NCBI GenBank assembly: GCA_051294375.1
Contig: CM119269.1
Location: forward strand, 2,596,699 to 2,660,698
Origin: Paraspadella gotoi
Taxonomy: Eukaryota; Chaetognatha
Reading direction: 5' to 3'
DNA length: 64,000 nt
In this document: piece by piece, positions 54,781 to 64,000 of the stretch
Layout of the letters: each line of letters opens with the position of its first letter
Position numbering within the stretch: position 1 is the stretch's first letter
The notes under the pieces: generated by a model
The model's input: the letters and a program-made list of their open reading frames with translations, nothing else
Database searches by the model: none
What the model was told of the DNA's origin: nothing
Position numbers and translations under genes: made by a program

Positions 54781-54810
54781 NNNNNNNNNNNNNNNNNNNN
54801 NNNNNGAAGA

Positions 54811-54892
<82 letters not shown>

Positions 54893-55245
54893 TTAGATGT
54901 AGGGGAGGGCAAAAGGTAGAGCAGAAGATAAAACGATGTTAAGGGGGGGATTGGCAAATAAGGAGAGAGAGGAGAGAGACGCGAGAGAGAGAGAAGATGA
55001 GATGGAGAGAGAGAGATGAGAGAGAGAGAGAGATAATACGTGTACTAGGGGAGGGCAAAGTAGCAGGAGAGATAAACGATATGTAAGGGGCGATGGCAAA
55101 AAGGGAGAGAAGACGAGAGGCGGAGGGAGAGAGGAGGAGAGTCGAGAGAGACGAGACGAGAGGAGAGAGAAGAGAGAGAGAGAGAGATAAAACGAGTAGG
55201 GTGAGAGGGAGAGGCAAAAGGTTAGAAGGAAAGCTGAAGGAAGGA
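54781..55245. repeat. 25-N gap and three noisy copies of a ~140-bp GA-rich block
   Basis: Following the gap at 54781-54805, the phrase GGGGAGGGCAAAAGGTAGAG and related versions recur at about 54901, 55048 and 55205. Each is preceded by a GA array and the first two are followed by GGCAAA-AGGAGAGAG. Differences are mostly indels. This is likely one locus assembled several times. Confidence 0.8.
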
Positions 55246-56527
55246 GTCGATTATAAATCACGAGGCGATTGATGAACGCGGTTGGGGGTGGAATCGTGGG
55301 AGAAGGAGAAATGGAAGGAGAGAAGGGAAAATGAGAGAAGAAAGAGAAAGGAAGAAGAAGGAAGAAAAGAAAAAAAAACATTTAAAAGAGAAAGTTGGAA
55401 AAGGGATTTAAAAAAAAAGCTTCAATGGGAAATTAGAATTGAACAGCAGAGGAGAGTAAAGTAGAGAAGAGAAGAGAAGGAAGAGGAAAGAGAAGAGAAA
55501 GAGAAGAGAAGAGAAGAGAATAGAGAAAGAAGAAAAGGGAGAAGCAGAAGGAAAGAAGCAATACCGATTTGTAAAAAGAAAGTACGCAAGAGACAGCGAT
55601 TAAGGAAACGAGAAAGGGATAACGTAGGCTGGAGAAGGACGATATGACTCGAACGAGAGGAAAAGAGTGGAATAACGATTGAGACGGTTGCGGACAGGAA
55701 GGGAGGAAAGGAGAAAAGAGGGGGAGAGAAAGGAAGAAAAGAGGAGGGAGGAAAGGTAAGAAAGAGGAGCGGAGGAAAGAAAGTAGGGAGATCTGGAGAG
55801 AAGAGAGAAGAGAGAAAGAGAGAGCAGAAAAAGGCAAAAGCAGGAAAGAGAGATAGAAACAAAGAAAAAAGGAGAGGAACAGACCTAAAAGAGAAAAGAG
55901 AAAACGTAGGTATAGAAAGAGGAGAAAATTAAAAAAAAGAAAAAAGAATAAAGGAAAAAGAATGCGAATAAAAAGAAAGATAAACTCGAGATAAGCGGAA
56001 GATTAAAGATTTTCACCAGAACCCATTTCTCTCCAGAAGTTTTCGCTTGCGGTCTGAATGACTCTTAAGTTTCCGCTGGGGCGTCTGCTTTTTTATCTGT
56101 TTTCGTCGCTTTTATTGGTATTGAGTTCATTTGTACTTTCACCATCGCGTGAAATGTCACGTGACTCTCTCGTCACCGCCGAGGCACTGCTCTTACTTTA
56201 TTTCCCCCGTGATTTGAACGCTCCTGTCACAGTTTTCTGGGCGCATAAACGAGCAGCGAAGTAAGGGGCAAAACGTTTCCGGTATGGCGGTATTCGCTCC
56301 GTGGTTTACGACGGATAGTCAATTCTCTCTTCTCTTCTCTCTCTCCTCTCTCTTCCTTCCCTCCTCCAATTTCTCTCGCACATATCTCACTTATTCCTCC
56401 CGCCCCAAAATTTTTCCGCCCTGTCTCAAATTAAAGAATATATTCAGAACTTAATTTGCATACCTTCGACTCTCTAAACGCCGGACCGGAGATTTTGCAT
56501 ACTATAGATTATATTCCTGCCGATCTC

Positions 56528-56604
56528 AATGTCTCTCTCTCATCTTCTTCTTCTCTCTCTCTCTCTCTCTTCTCCTCTCTCTCTCTCTCTCTCTCATCTC
56601 TTCG

Positions 56605-56636
<32 letters not shown>

Positions 56637-56638
56637 TA
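56528..56638. repeat. (CT)n-rich tract
   Basis: CT arrays with CATCTTCTTC and ATCTCTTCG interruptions. The counterpart in the right arm is the GA tract at 62810-62910. Confidence 0.93.
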
Positions 56639-57423
56639 GCGGATCATCTTTACGATAGGCCTTAAGTGAGCTCTTTCTGGCTTCTTTTTTACTAACAAAG
56701 ATGGTTATTAAGTTTCTCAAAAAACATTCGGTCAATCCGTTAATTAATTTTCCGTCCATCAGTCGGGTCGCGTCGGGTCTTCCCGAAATATTTATTTCTC
56801 ACGTCTTTTTCTCAGAAAATTCGTTTCATCTACCTATGTGATCGAGTGTTTTTCGCTAGAGCTTTTCTGGGAAGACATACGATGAAGAGAGGGTGAAGAG
56901 TTACCATCTCTCTGTCTCTGTCTTCTCTCTCTCTCTGTCTCTGTTCTCTCTCTCTCTCTCTCTTACGATTGGTTAAGACGCAGGATGGAAACCGGAAGTG
57001 TTTCTGGCGCCGCTGGTAAATACGAACGATGTCGCGCGATCAAAAACCTGAATGAAAAATTGCCACTCATGCATTTTTGTATGCAGTTCAATGCCGATTA
57101 TTTTTGCGCAACATTAAACGTTTTACTATTAGTTGATTAGAGCTTTCTTATAATTGTTTCAATGCTCTAAATGACTGGGCCAAAGAAATATGTTTATTAA
57201 GCATGGAGTTCCAAATGTTTTCAAATTTAAGAGGCATAGATAATCTATTAAATTCACATTAGACATTAGATAATCATTTAATTGCTTTTCCAAATTTTAT
57301 AAACCGTTAAACATTAACATTCCGAATTGTTTTAAAAGAGAATCTGCATCCGAAAGTCAGTTCTTGACGAAGCAGCGGAAACAAAACCGGGCGCGATAGC
57401 CTTCAACCACCGCCAGTTCGTCA

Positions 57424-57500
57424 GGTGCGAGGATTCGAAGCCGAGACCCATGGGATATGATGGCGACGGTTTTTGCCTCCTGCGCTAACTGAGGGGCGTT
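57424..57500 (-). ncRNA. tRNA-like Pol III element (tRNA pseudogene or SINE head)
   Basis: On minus, an exact A-box match TAGCGCAGGAGG (57487-57476) is followed about 34 bases later by GGCTTCGAATCC (57442-57431), one base from the B-box consensus. The 5' part resembles tRNA-Met-type sequence (GTTAGCGCAGGAGGCA), but the D-stem partner and T-stem do not pair well, so a functional tRNA is unlikely. A duplicate is at 61972-62047. Confidence 0.4.
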
Positions 57501-58059
57501 CGGCGAAAGTTGGGGAGAAAACTTGTGAGCTGGGATAAATTGATGATTGATATGAATATGAATTAGCTGAGTAGGTAGCAGTGCGAAAGTCTTTATCTAA
57601 AATTACAAGGAAAATAAACAAAAAACATAGCAAAAGAACAAGGAAAATAAAATAGGAAAGCAAAAAAGAACGAAAGAAAAAGAAATAAATAAACAAAGAA
57701 AGAATTATAAATTATATTTAATAAACAAACGGAACCAAAAGAGGGCGCTGACAACAAAAATAAATTTTTGTTTTTTTCTCATCTCGTCTTCGCCTTCGTT
57801 CGCCGCCAACGGACTAATGGCTCCAAAAACGCGATGAGCGCCCGTAAAAAAAAAAAATTGCGCCCACAAAAAGTTAAAGAAGAAATTGTAAATAAAGAAT
57901 AAAGAAAACGCATTCTGCTGCCCCTTCGGCAACTGAGACTATTTTTTATCTCGACCAGAGACGCACTTACTCGAGCAAACTGAATAACGACCTCTCCTTT
58001 GGCATGTTGTCGTAACGAGTTGAAGGTAATCGGAACAAAACATGAGAGATGATGAAGAG

Positions 58060-58100
58060 AGAGAAACGAGAGAGAGAGAGAGAGAGAGATAGAGAGAGCA
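58060..58100. repeat. (GA)n microsatellite
   Basis: GA dinucleotides with AACGAG and TAGAG interruptions; the counterpart is the CT tract at 61405-61455. Confidence 0.93.
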
Positions 58101-58574
58101 AAGATTTTTATGTGATCTTACATAAAATGACAAATCACAGCAAATCTCCTTAAAACGTCTCTTCCTAAAGGTTAAGCGGTTTAAATTAAATACAATTATA
58201 TTCATTTAGGTTGCGTTAATTTAAAACCTCACCTCGGGTGATGTATATATATATCGAACTTTATTGACATGAATGCATTTATCGGAAAACAATTTCACAT
58301 ATGGATTTATTGGTAGCAGGAAGAAAAATTGCAAAAATCTCCTATTTATAAAATTTTTGTATACTTTGATTTTTACATTGTATTAATATATTTAACACAA
58401 AACAGTCAAAAAAACTGTAAACCTTACTTTTTTTTAATTACTACCCTATAAAATCCATTCTAAACTAAAAAAAATTATATCTTGCCAGTTTTCGTGGTTA
58501 ATTTAAAATTTTTTTTAAAATTTTAATTCTTCAATTTCTCGACGGGGTAGTGGGAACAATTAAAAGACTCTCTC

Positions 58575-58620
58575 GGATTCAAGGGTGCGAGCGTTGCGAG
58601 GCGTGCGAGCGTGCGAGCAG
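58575..58620. repeat. GTGCGAGC short tandem repeat
   Basis: GTGCGAGCG units. The right-arm counterpart (60912-60950) has four clean GCTCGCAC units. Confidence 0.85.
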
Positions 58621-59223
58621 CCGCCGTACGAGTATAGGGAAAACATTGACAACTAATTATAGATTTTTTTTTTTTCTGGGAATCGAGATTAGGAAATCTT
58701 TTTTCCGACGTTTTATGGTTGGAAGATCTTGGGAGGAATTTGAAGACGGAGAGAACGAATTGGGAGAAATTAGAAAATAGAATTAAGGATTGAAAAAAAG
58801 GGAGGGAAAAAAAAATATAAGACGAGATTTGGGACGTAAAACGATAATTAGGGTTGATAAAGCTTAAATAAAAAAAAGAAGGAAGAAAAGTCTTTTCAAT
58901 TTTACTCTTTGATGTCTTTTTTTTTTTTTAAGATAAAAATTTGGGGTCTATAATTAATTCGAAACTTAGCCTGAAGACAAATATTAGTCGAAACAGTACA
59001 ATATAAAATAAATAAAGAGCTGCATGATTATAGATAATTTAATAATTGAAAAAAAAAACATGTTAATAGGAAAAAAATGCCGAAAGAAAAAAAAAGGAGG
59101 CAAAGAGAGAGGACGCGTTTAAAAGGAAATAAATTTAACAGCTGGAGCGGTAAGATTAAATTGGTTATTTCGCGGTTTTCCCTGATCAAAGCGCGATGTG
59201 GGCGAGAAAGGATGAAAATATTT

Positions 59224-59257
<34 letters not shown>

Positions 59258-59269
59258 TCATTCCTCTCT

Positions 59270-59315
<46 letters not shown>
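59224..59315. repeat. (CT)n microsatellite near the inner end of the left arm
   Basis: Two CT blocks separated by TTCATTCCTCTCTACTT. Confidence 0.96.
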
Positions 59316-59317
<2 letters not shown>

Positions 59318-59628
59318 GTCATTGATATTCGGCTCTCTTTCTTTTTGGTCCCGCCATTTTGTTTGATAAATTGATTGATAGACAAAAATATTGATTGACT
59401 TCCCATGGTGAATGTCTTATGATTAGCTCAAGGTATCATTTCTGGTCCCTTTTTTTCATGTCTGAAAACGTGAAAAGGTTGAGAATGGGTGGGCAAAATC
59501 GAGAATGGGTCAAAATGGGTGAAGAGTCTGAAGATGGATCAGAAACGGTCAAAAAATGGAAACGGGTCGCCGGTCGCCCACTCGAATGGAGGAAAGTATC
59601 CGACCAAAATGACCCGAGAAAAAAAAAA

Positions 59629-60202
59629 NNNNNNNNNNNNNNNNNNNNNNNNNNNNNNNNNNNNNNNNNNNNNNNNNNNNNNNNNNNNNNNNNNNNNNNN
59701 NNNNNNNNNNNNNNNNNNNNNNNNNNNNNNNNNNNNNNNNNNNNNNNNNNNNNNNNNNNNNNNNNNNNNNNNNNNNNNNNNNNNNNNNNNNNNNNNNNNN
59801 NNNNNNNNNNNNNNNNNNNNNNNNNNNNNNNNNNNNNNNNNNNNNNNNNNNNNNNNNNNNNNNNNNNNNNNNNNNNNNNNNNNNNNNNNNNNNNNNNNNN
59901 NNNNNNNNNNNNNNNNNNNNNNNNNNNNNNNNNNNNNNNNNNNNNNNNNNNNNNNNNNNNNNNNNNNNNNNNNNNNNNNNNNNNNNNNNNNNNNNNNNNN
60001 NNNNNNNNNNNNNNNNNNNNNNNNNNNNNNNNNNNNNNNNNNNNNNNNNNNNNNNNNNNNNNNNNNNNNNNNNNNNNNNNNNNNNNNNNNNNNNNNNNNN
60101 NNNNNNNNNNNNNNNNNNNNNNNNNNNNNNNNNNNNNNNNNNNNNNNNNNNNNNNNNNNNNNNNNNNNNNNNNNNNNNNNNNNNNNNNNNNNNNNNNNNN
60201 NN
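59629..60202. other. Assembly gap (574 N) at the centre of the inverted repeat
   Basis: Lies between unique left-side sequence (59347-59628) and the first base of the right arm. Confidence 1.
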
Positions 60203-60230
60203 AAAAAGAAAGAGAGCGAATATCAATGAC

Positions 60231-60332
<102 letters not shown>

Positions 60333-61412
60333 TCATCCTTTCTCGCCCACACTCGCGCTTTGATCGGAAAACCGCGAATAACCAATTTATCTTACCGCTC
60401 CACGCTGTTTAATTTATTCCTTTTTAACCGTCTCTCTCTTCCTCCTTTTTTTTTTCTTTCGGCATTTTTTTTTGTTTCCTATTAACTGTTTTTTGTTTTC
60501 ATTATTAAATTATCTTATCATCAGCTCTTTATTTAGTTTTATTTTACTTTTCGACTATTATTTGTCTTCAGGCTAAGTTTCGAATTAATTATAGATCCCC
60601 AATTTTTATCTTAAAAAAAAAAGACATCAAGAGTAAAATTTGAAAGACTTTTCATCCTTCTTTTTTTTTATTTTAACTTTCAACCCTAATTATCGTTTAC
60701 GTCCCAATCTCGTCTTAATTATTTTTTTTCCTCCCTTTTCTGTTTTCATCCTTAATTCTATTTCTAATTTCTCCCAATTTTCTCTCCGTCTTCCAAATTC
60801 CTCCCAAGATCCTTCCAACCATAAAACGTCGGAAAAAGATTTCCTAATCTCGATTCCCAGAAAAAAAAAAATCTAATTATGCAAATTGTTTTCCCTATTA
60901 CTCGTCGCGCTGCTCGCACGCTCGCACGCTCGCACGCTCGCACCCTTGAAGCCGGGAGAGTCTTAATTGTTCCACTCCTCCCGGTCCGAGAAATTGAAGA
61001 ATTAAAATTTTAAAAATTTATACCACGAAACTGGCAAAGATATAATTTTTTTAGTTTAGAATGGATTTTTAGGTAGTAATAAAAAAAAGTAAGGTTACAG
61101 GTTTTTTGACTGTTTTTGTGTAAATATTATATACAATGTAAAAATCAAAGTATACAAAAATTTATAAATAGGAGATTTTTGCAATTTTTCTTCTCCTACC
61201 AATAAATCCATATGTGAAATTGTTTTCCGATAAATGCCATTCATGTCATAAAGTTCGATATATATATACATCACCCGAGAGTGAGTTTTAATTAACGCAA
61301 CCTAAATGAATTAAATTGTATTTAATTTAAACCGCTTAACCTTTAGGAAGACGTTTAAGAGATTTGCTGTGATTGTCATTTATTAAGATCACAAAAATCT
61401 TTGCTCTCTCTA

Positions 61413-61454
<42 letters not shown>

Positions 61455-61971
61455 ATGTTTTGTTCCGACTTACCTCACTCGTTACGACAACGCCAAAGGA
61501 GAGGTCGTTATTCAGTTTGCTCGAAGTAAGTGCGTCTGGTCGGAGATAAAAATAGTCTCAGTTGCCGAGGGGCACAGAATGCGTTTTCTTTATTCTTTAT
61601 TTACATTTCTTCTTTACTTTTTGTGGGCGCAATTTTTTTTTTTTCCGGCGCTCGCGTTTTGGGCCATTAGTCGTTGGCGGCAACGAAGGCGAAGACGAGA
61701 TGAGAAACAAACAAAAGATTATTTTTTTGTCAGCGCCCTCTATTTGGTTCCGTTTGTTTATTAAATATAATTTAAATTCTTTCTTTGTTTATTTATTTCT
61801 TTTTCTTTCGTTCTTTTTTGCTTTCTATCTTTTATTTTTCCTGTTCTTTTGCTATGTTTTTTGTTTATTTTCCTTTGTATCTTTACTAAAGACTTTCGCC
61901 CTGCCTACCTCTCAGCTAATTCATATTCATCAATCATCAATTATCCACCAGTTTTCTCCCCAACTTTCGCC

Positions 61972-62047
61972 GACGCCCTCGTTAGCGCAGGAGGCAAAAC
62001 CGTCGCCTCATATCCCATGGGTCTCGGCTTCGAATCCTCGCACCTGA
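61972..62047 (+). ncRNA. tRNA-like Pol III element, duplicate in the right arm
   Basis: A box TAGCGCAGGAGG at 61983-61994 and B-box-like GGCTTCGAATCC at 62026-62037. It has a few indels relative to the left-arm copy (CGTCGCCTCATATCCC against CGTCGCCATCATATCCC). Confidence 0.4.
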
Positions 62048-62805
62048 CGAACTGCGGTGGTTGAAGCTATCGGCCCGGTTCTTGTTCCCGCTTCGTCAAG
62101 AACTGACTTTCGGATGGCAGATTCTCTTTTAAAACAATTCGGAATTTATGTTTACGTTTATAAAATTTGGAAAAGCAATTTAATGATTATCTAATGTCTA
62201 ATGTAATTTAATAGATTATCTATGCCTCTTAAATTTGAACATTTGGACTCCATGCTTAATAAACATATTTCTTTGCCCAGTCATTTAGACATTGAAACAT
62301 TATAGAAACTCTATCAACTAATAGTAAAACGTTTAATGTTGCGCAAATAATTCGGCATTGACTGCACAAAATGCATGAGTGGCAATTTTTCATTCAGGTT
62401 TTTGATCGCGCGACATCGTCGGATTTACCGCGGCGCCAAAACACTTCCGGTTTCCATCTGCGTCTTAACCATCGGTAAGGAGAGAGAGAGAGAGAGACAG
62501 AGACAGAGAGAGAGAGAGACAGAGACAGAGAGATGGTAACTACTTCAACCCTCTCTTCATCGTATGTCTTCCCAGAAAGCTCTGAGCGAAAAACACTCGA
62601 TCACAGGTAGATGACGAATTTCTGAGAAAAGACGTGAGAAATAAATATCTTCGGGAGACCGACCGACCGACTGATGGACGGAAACATTAATTAACGGATT
62701 GACCGAAGTGTTTTTAAAACTTAATAACCATCTTTGTTAGTAAAAAGAAGCCTAGAAGAGAAAGGCTTCACCTTTTAAGTCCGCGATAACGAAAGACTTC
62801 GATCC

Positions 62806-62823
62806 GCTAAGAGGAGAGAGGAG

Positions 62824-62867
<44 letters not shown>

Positions 62868-62876
62868 AGAAGAGAG

Positions 62877-62907
<31 letters not shown>

Positions 62908-62910
62908 CCT
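62806..62910. repeat. (GA)n-rich tract
   Basis: GA blocks separated by AGAAGAG; mirror of 56528-56638. Confidence 0.94.
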
Positions 62911-63884
62911 TGAGATCGGCAGGGAATATAATCTATATGCAAAATCTCCGGTCCGGCGTTAGAGAGTCGAGTTATGGCAAATTAAGTCTGATATAATCTT
63001 TAATTTTGAGACAGGGCGGAAAAATTTTGGGGGCGGGAGGAATAAGTGAGAATATGTGCGAGGAGAAATTGGAGGAGGGAAGGAAGAGAGTGAGAGAGAG
63101 AGAGAGAGAGAGAGAATGACGTATCACGTCGTAAACACGGAGCGAATACCGCCATACCGGTGAAACGTTTGCCCCTTACTTCGGCTGCTCGTTTATCGCC
63201 CAGAAACTGTGACAGGAGCGTTCAAATCACGGGGGAATAAAGTAACAGTGACTCGGCGGTGACGAGAGAGTCACGTGACATTCACGCGATGGTGAAAGTA
63301 CAAATGAACTCAATACCAATAAAAGCGACGAAACAGATAAAAAAGCAGACGCCCGAACGGAATTAAGAGTCATTCAGACCGCAAGCGAAAACTTCTGAGG
63401 ATTGGGTTCTGGTGAAAATCTTTATCTTCCGCTTATCTCCGGAGTTTTCTTTCTTTTTATTCCAATTCTTTTTCTTTATCTCTTTTTCTTTTTTTTTAAT
63501 TTTCTCCTCTTTCTATCCTACGTTTTCTCTTTCTCTCTTTTTCTGTTCCTCTCTTTTTCTTTGTTTCTATCTCTCTTTCCTGCTTTTGCTTTTTCTCTTC
63601 TCTCTTTCCTCTTCTCTCAGTTCTCTCAGATCTCCCTACTTTCTTTCCTCCCTCCTCTTTTCTCCTTTCCTCCCTCCTCTTTTCTCCTTTCCTCCCTCCT
63701 CTTTTCTCCTTTCCTCCCTTCCTTCCCAACCTCTTCAACGTTATTCCACTCTTTTCCTCTCGTTCGAGTCATATCGTCTTCTCCAGCCTACGGTTTCCTT
63801 TCTCGTTTCTCTTATCGCTGTCTCCTTCGTACTTTCTTTTTACAATCGGTATTCCTTCTTTCCTTCTCTTCTCCTTTCTTCTTT

Positions 63885-63952
63885 TCTCTTCTCTTCTCTT
63901 CTCTTCTCTTCTCTTCTCTTCTCTTCTCTTCTCTTCTCTTCTCTTCTCTACT
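63885..63952. repeat. (CTCTT)n pentamer array
   Basis: About 13 tandem TCTCT/CTCTT units; only a shorter (GAAGA) version exists at about 55462-55525. Confidence 0.95.
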
Positions 63953-64000
63953 TTACTCTCCTCTGTTTCATTCTAATTTCCCATTGAGCTTTTTTTTAAA

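Larger units (their letters stand above)
55408..59346. repeat. Left arm of a ~3.8-kb inverted repeat
   Basis: Inverse complement of 60203-64000. Checked landmarks are AATGGGAAATTAGAAT (55427 with 63975), CACGTGACTCTCTCGTCACC (56158 with 63270), the tRNA-like segment (57424 with 62040), GAAACTTAGCCTGAAGAC (58961 with 60580), and TCAATGTCATTGATATTCG (59313 with 60220). The arms differ by frequent small indels. Inside are purine-rich sequence (55408-55990), CT arrays (56530-56636) and AT-rich DNA. No exon is supported. Confidence 0.93.

Noticed and set aside
56058-56264. 68-codon frame with a hydrophobic start resembling a signal peptide (LLFYLFSSLLLVLSS)
   Set aside because: The matching right-arm sequence at about 63.1-63.35 kb has indels that break the frame, and no splice borders are visible. 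A T-rich tract alone explains the hydrophobic run.

Overview
This is a 64-kb piece of a draft invertebrate nuclear genome. The likeliest source is an arthropod such as a crustacean or chelicerate, but the sequence does not settle this. The evidence for a metazoan genome is GT-AG introns, a secreted-protein gene with a signal peptide split by a phase-1 intron, a decayed non-LTR retrotransposon, tRNA-like SINE heads, and an extreme load of (GA)n/(CT)n microsatellites. There are no operons, ribosome binding sites or bacterial-style genes. Coding content is very low. Most long open frames are translations of GA/CT tracts, minisatellites or N runs.

Assembly quality shapes how the window should be read. 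There are runs of exactly or about 25 N near 1114, 3831, 11935, 17627, 26305 and 54781. Larger N runs lie at 23321, 46866, 49088, 50561, 51971, 53534 and 59629. Many gaps sit between a clean copy and an indel-ridden copy of the same sequence: 1-1080 with 2081-3240, 3640-3720 with 3856-3934, 10990-11934 with 11990-12900, and 54806-55240. This suggests noisy long-read gap filling that duplicated flanking sequence. Large inverted duplications at 23.5-26.0 kb and 55.4-64.0 kb surround gaps in the same way.

Layout. 0-5 kb: duplicated non-coding block and GA/CT tracts. 5-10 kb: small coding-like islands, a dispersed GACC-rich repeat and a 41-bp minisatellite. 10.9-14.8 kb: the best gene, on the minus strand, with three coding exons for a secreted Glu/Lys-rich repeat protein. 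15.3-18.4 kb: a 17-bp minisatellite present in several ordered copies, some forming a palindrome. 18.8-19.9 kb: decayed non-LTR reverse transcriptase. 20-23 kb: AT-rich sequence with short tandem repeats. 23.3-26.0 kb: inverted duplication carrying a candidate two-exon gene. 26-32 kb: microsatellites, a few weak exon candidates, a tRNA-like SINE and a possible signal-peptide exon at 31.5 kb. 32-50 kb: mostly non-coding, with GA/CT arrays, CRE-like clusters, G-run tracts, a 42-bp coding-like minisatellite and a hairpin with hammerhead-like sequence at 38.9-39.1 kb. 51.0-53.0 kb: two well-bounded exons of an unidentified cysteine-containing protein on the plus strand. 54.8-64 kb: purine-rich sequence inside a roughly 3.8-kb inverted repeat that continues past the window end.

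Only two gene models are well supported: the minus-strand secreted repeat protein at 14749-11606 and the plus-strand exon pair at 51080-52945. Other coding calls are candidates based on open frame, codon texture and splice-like borders. No two genes in the window can be shown to work together.
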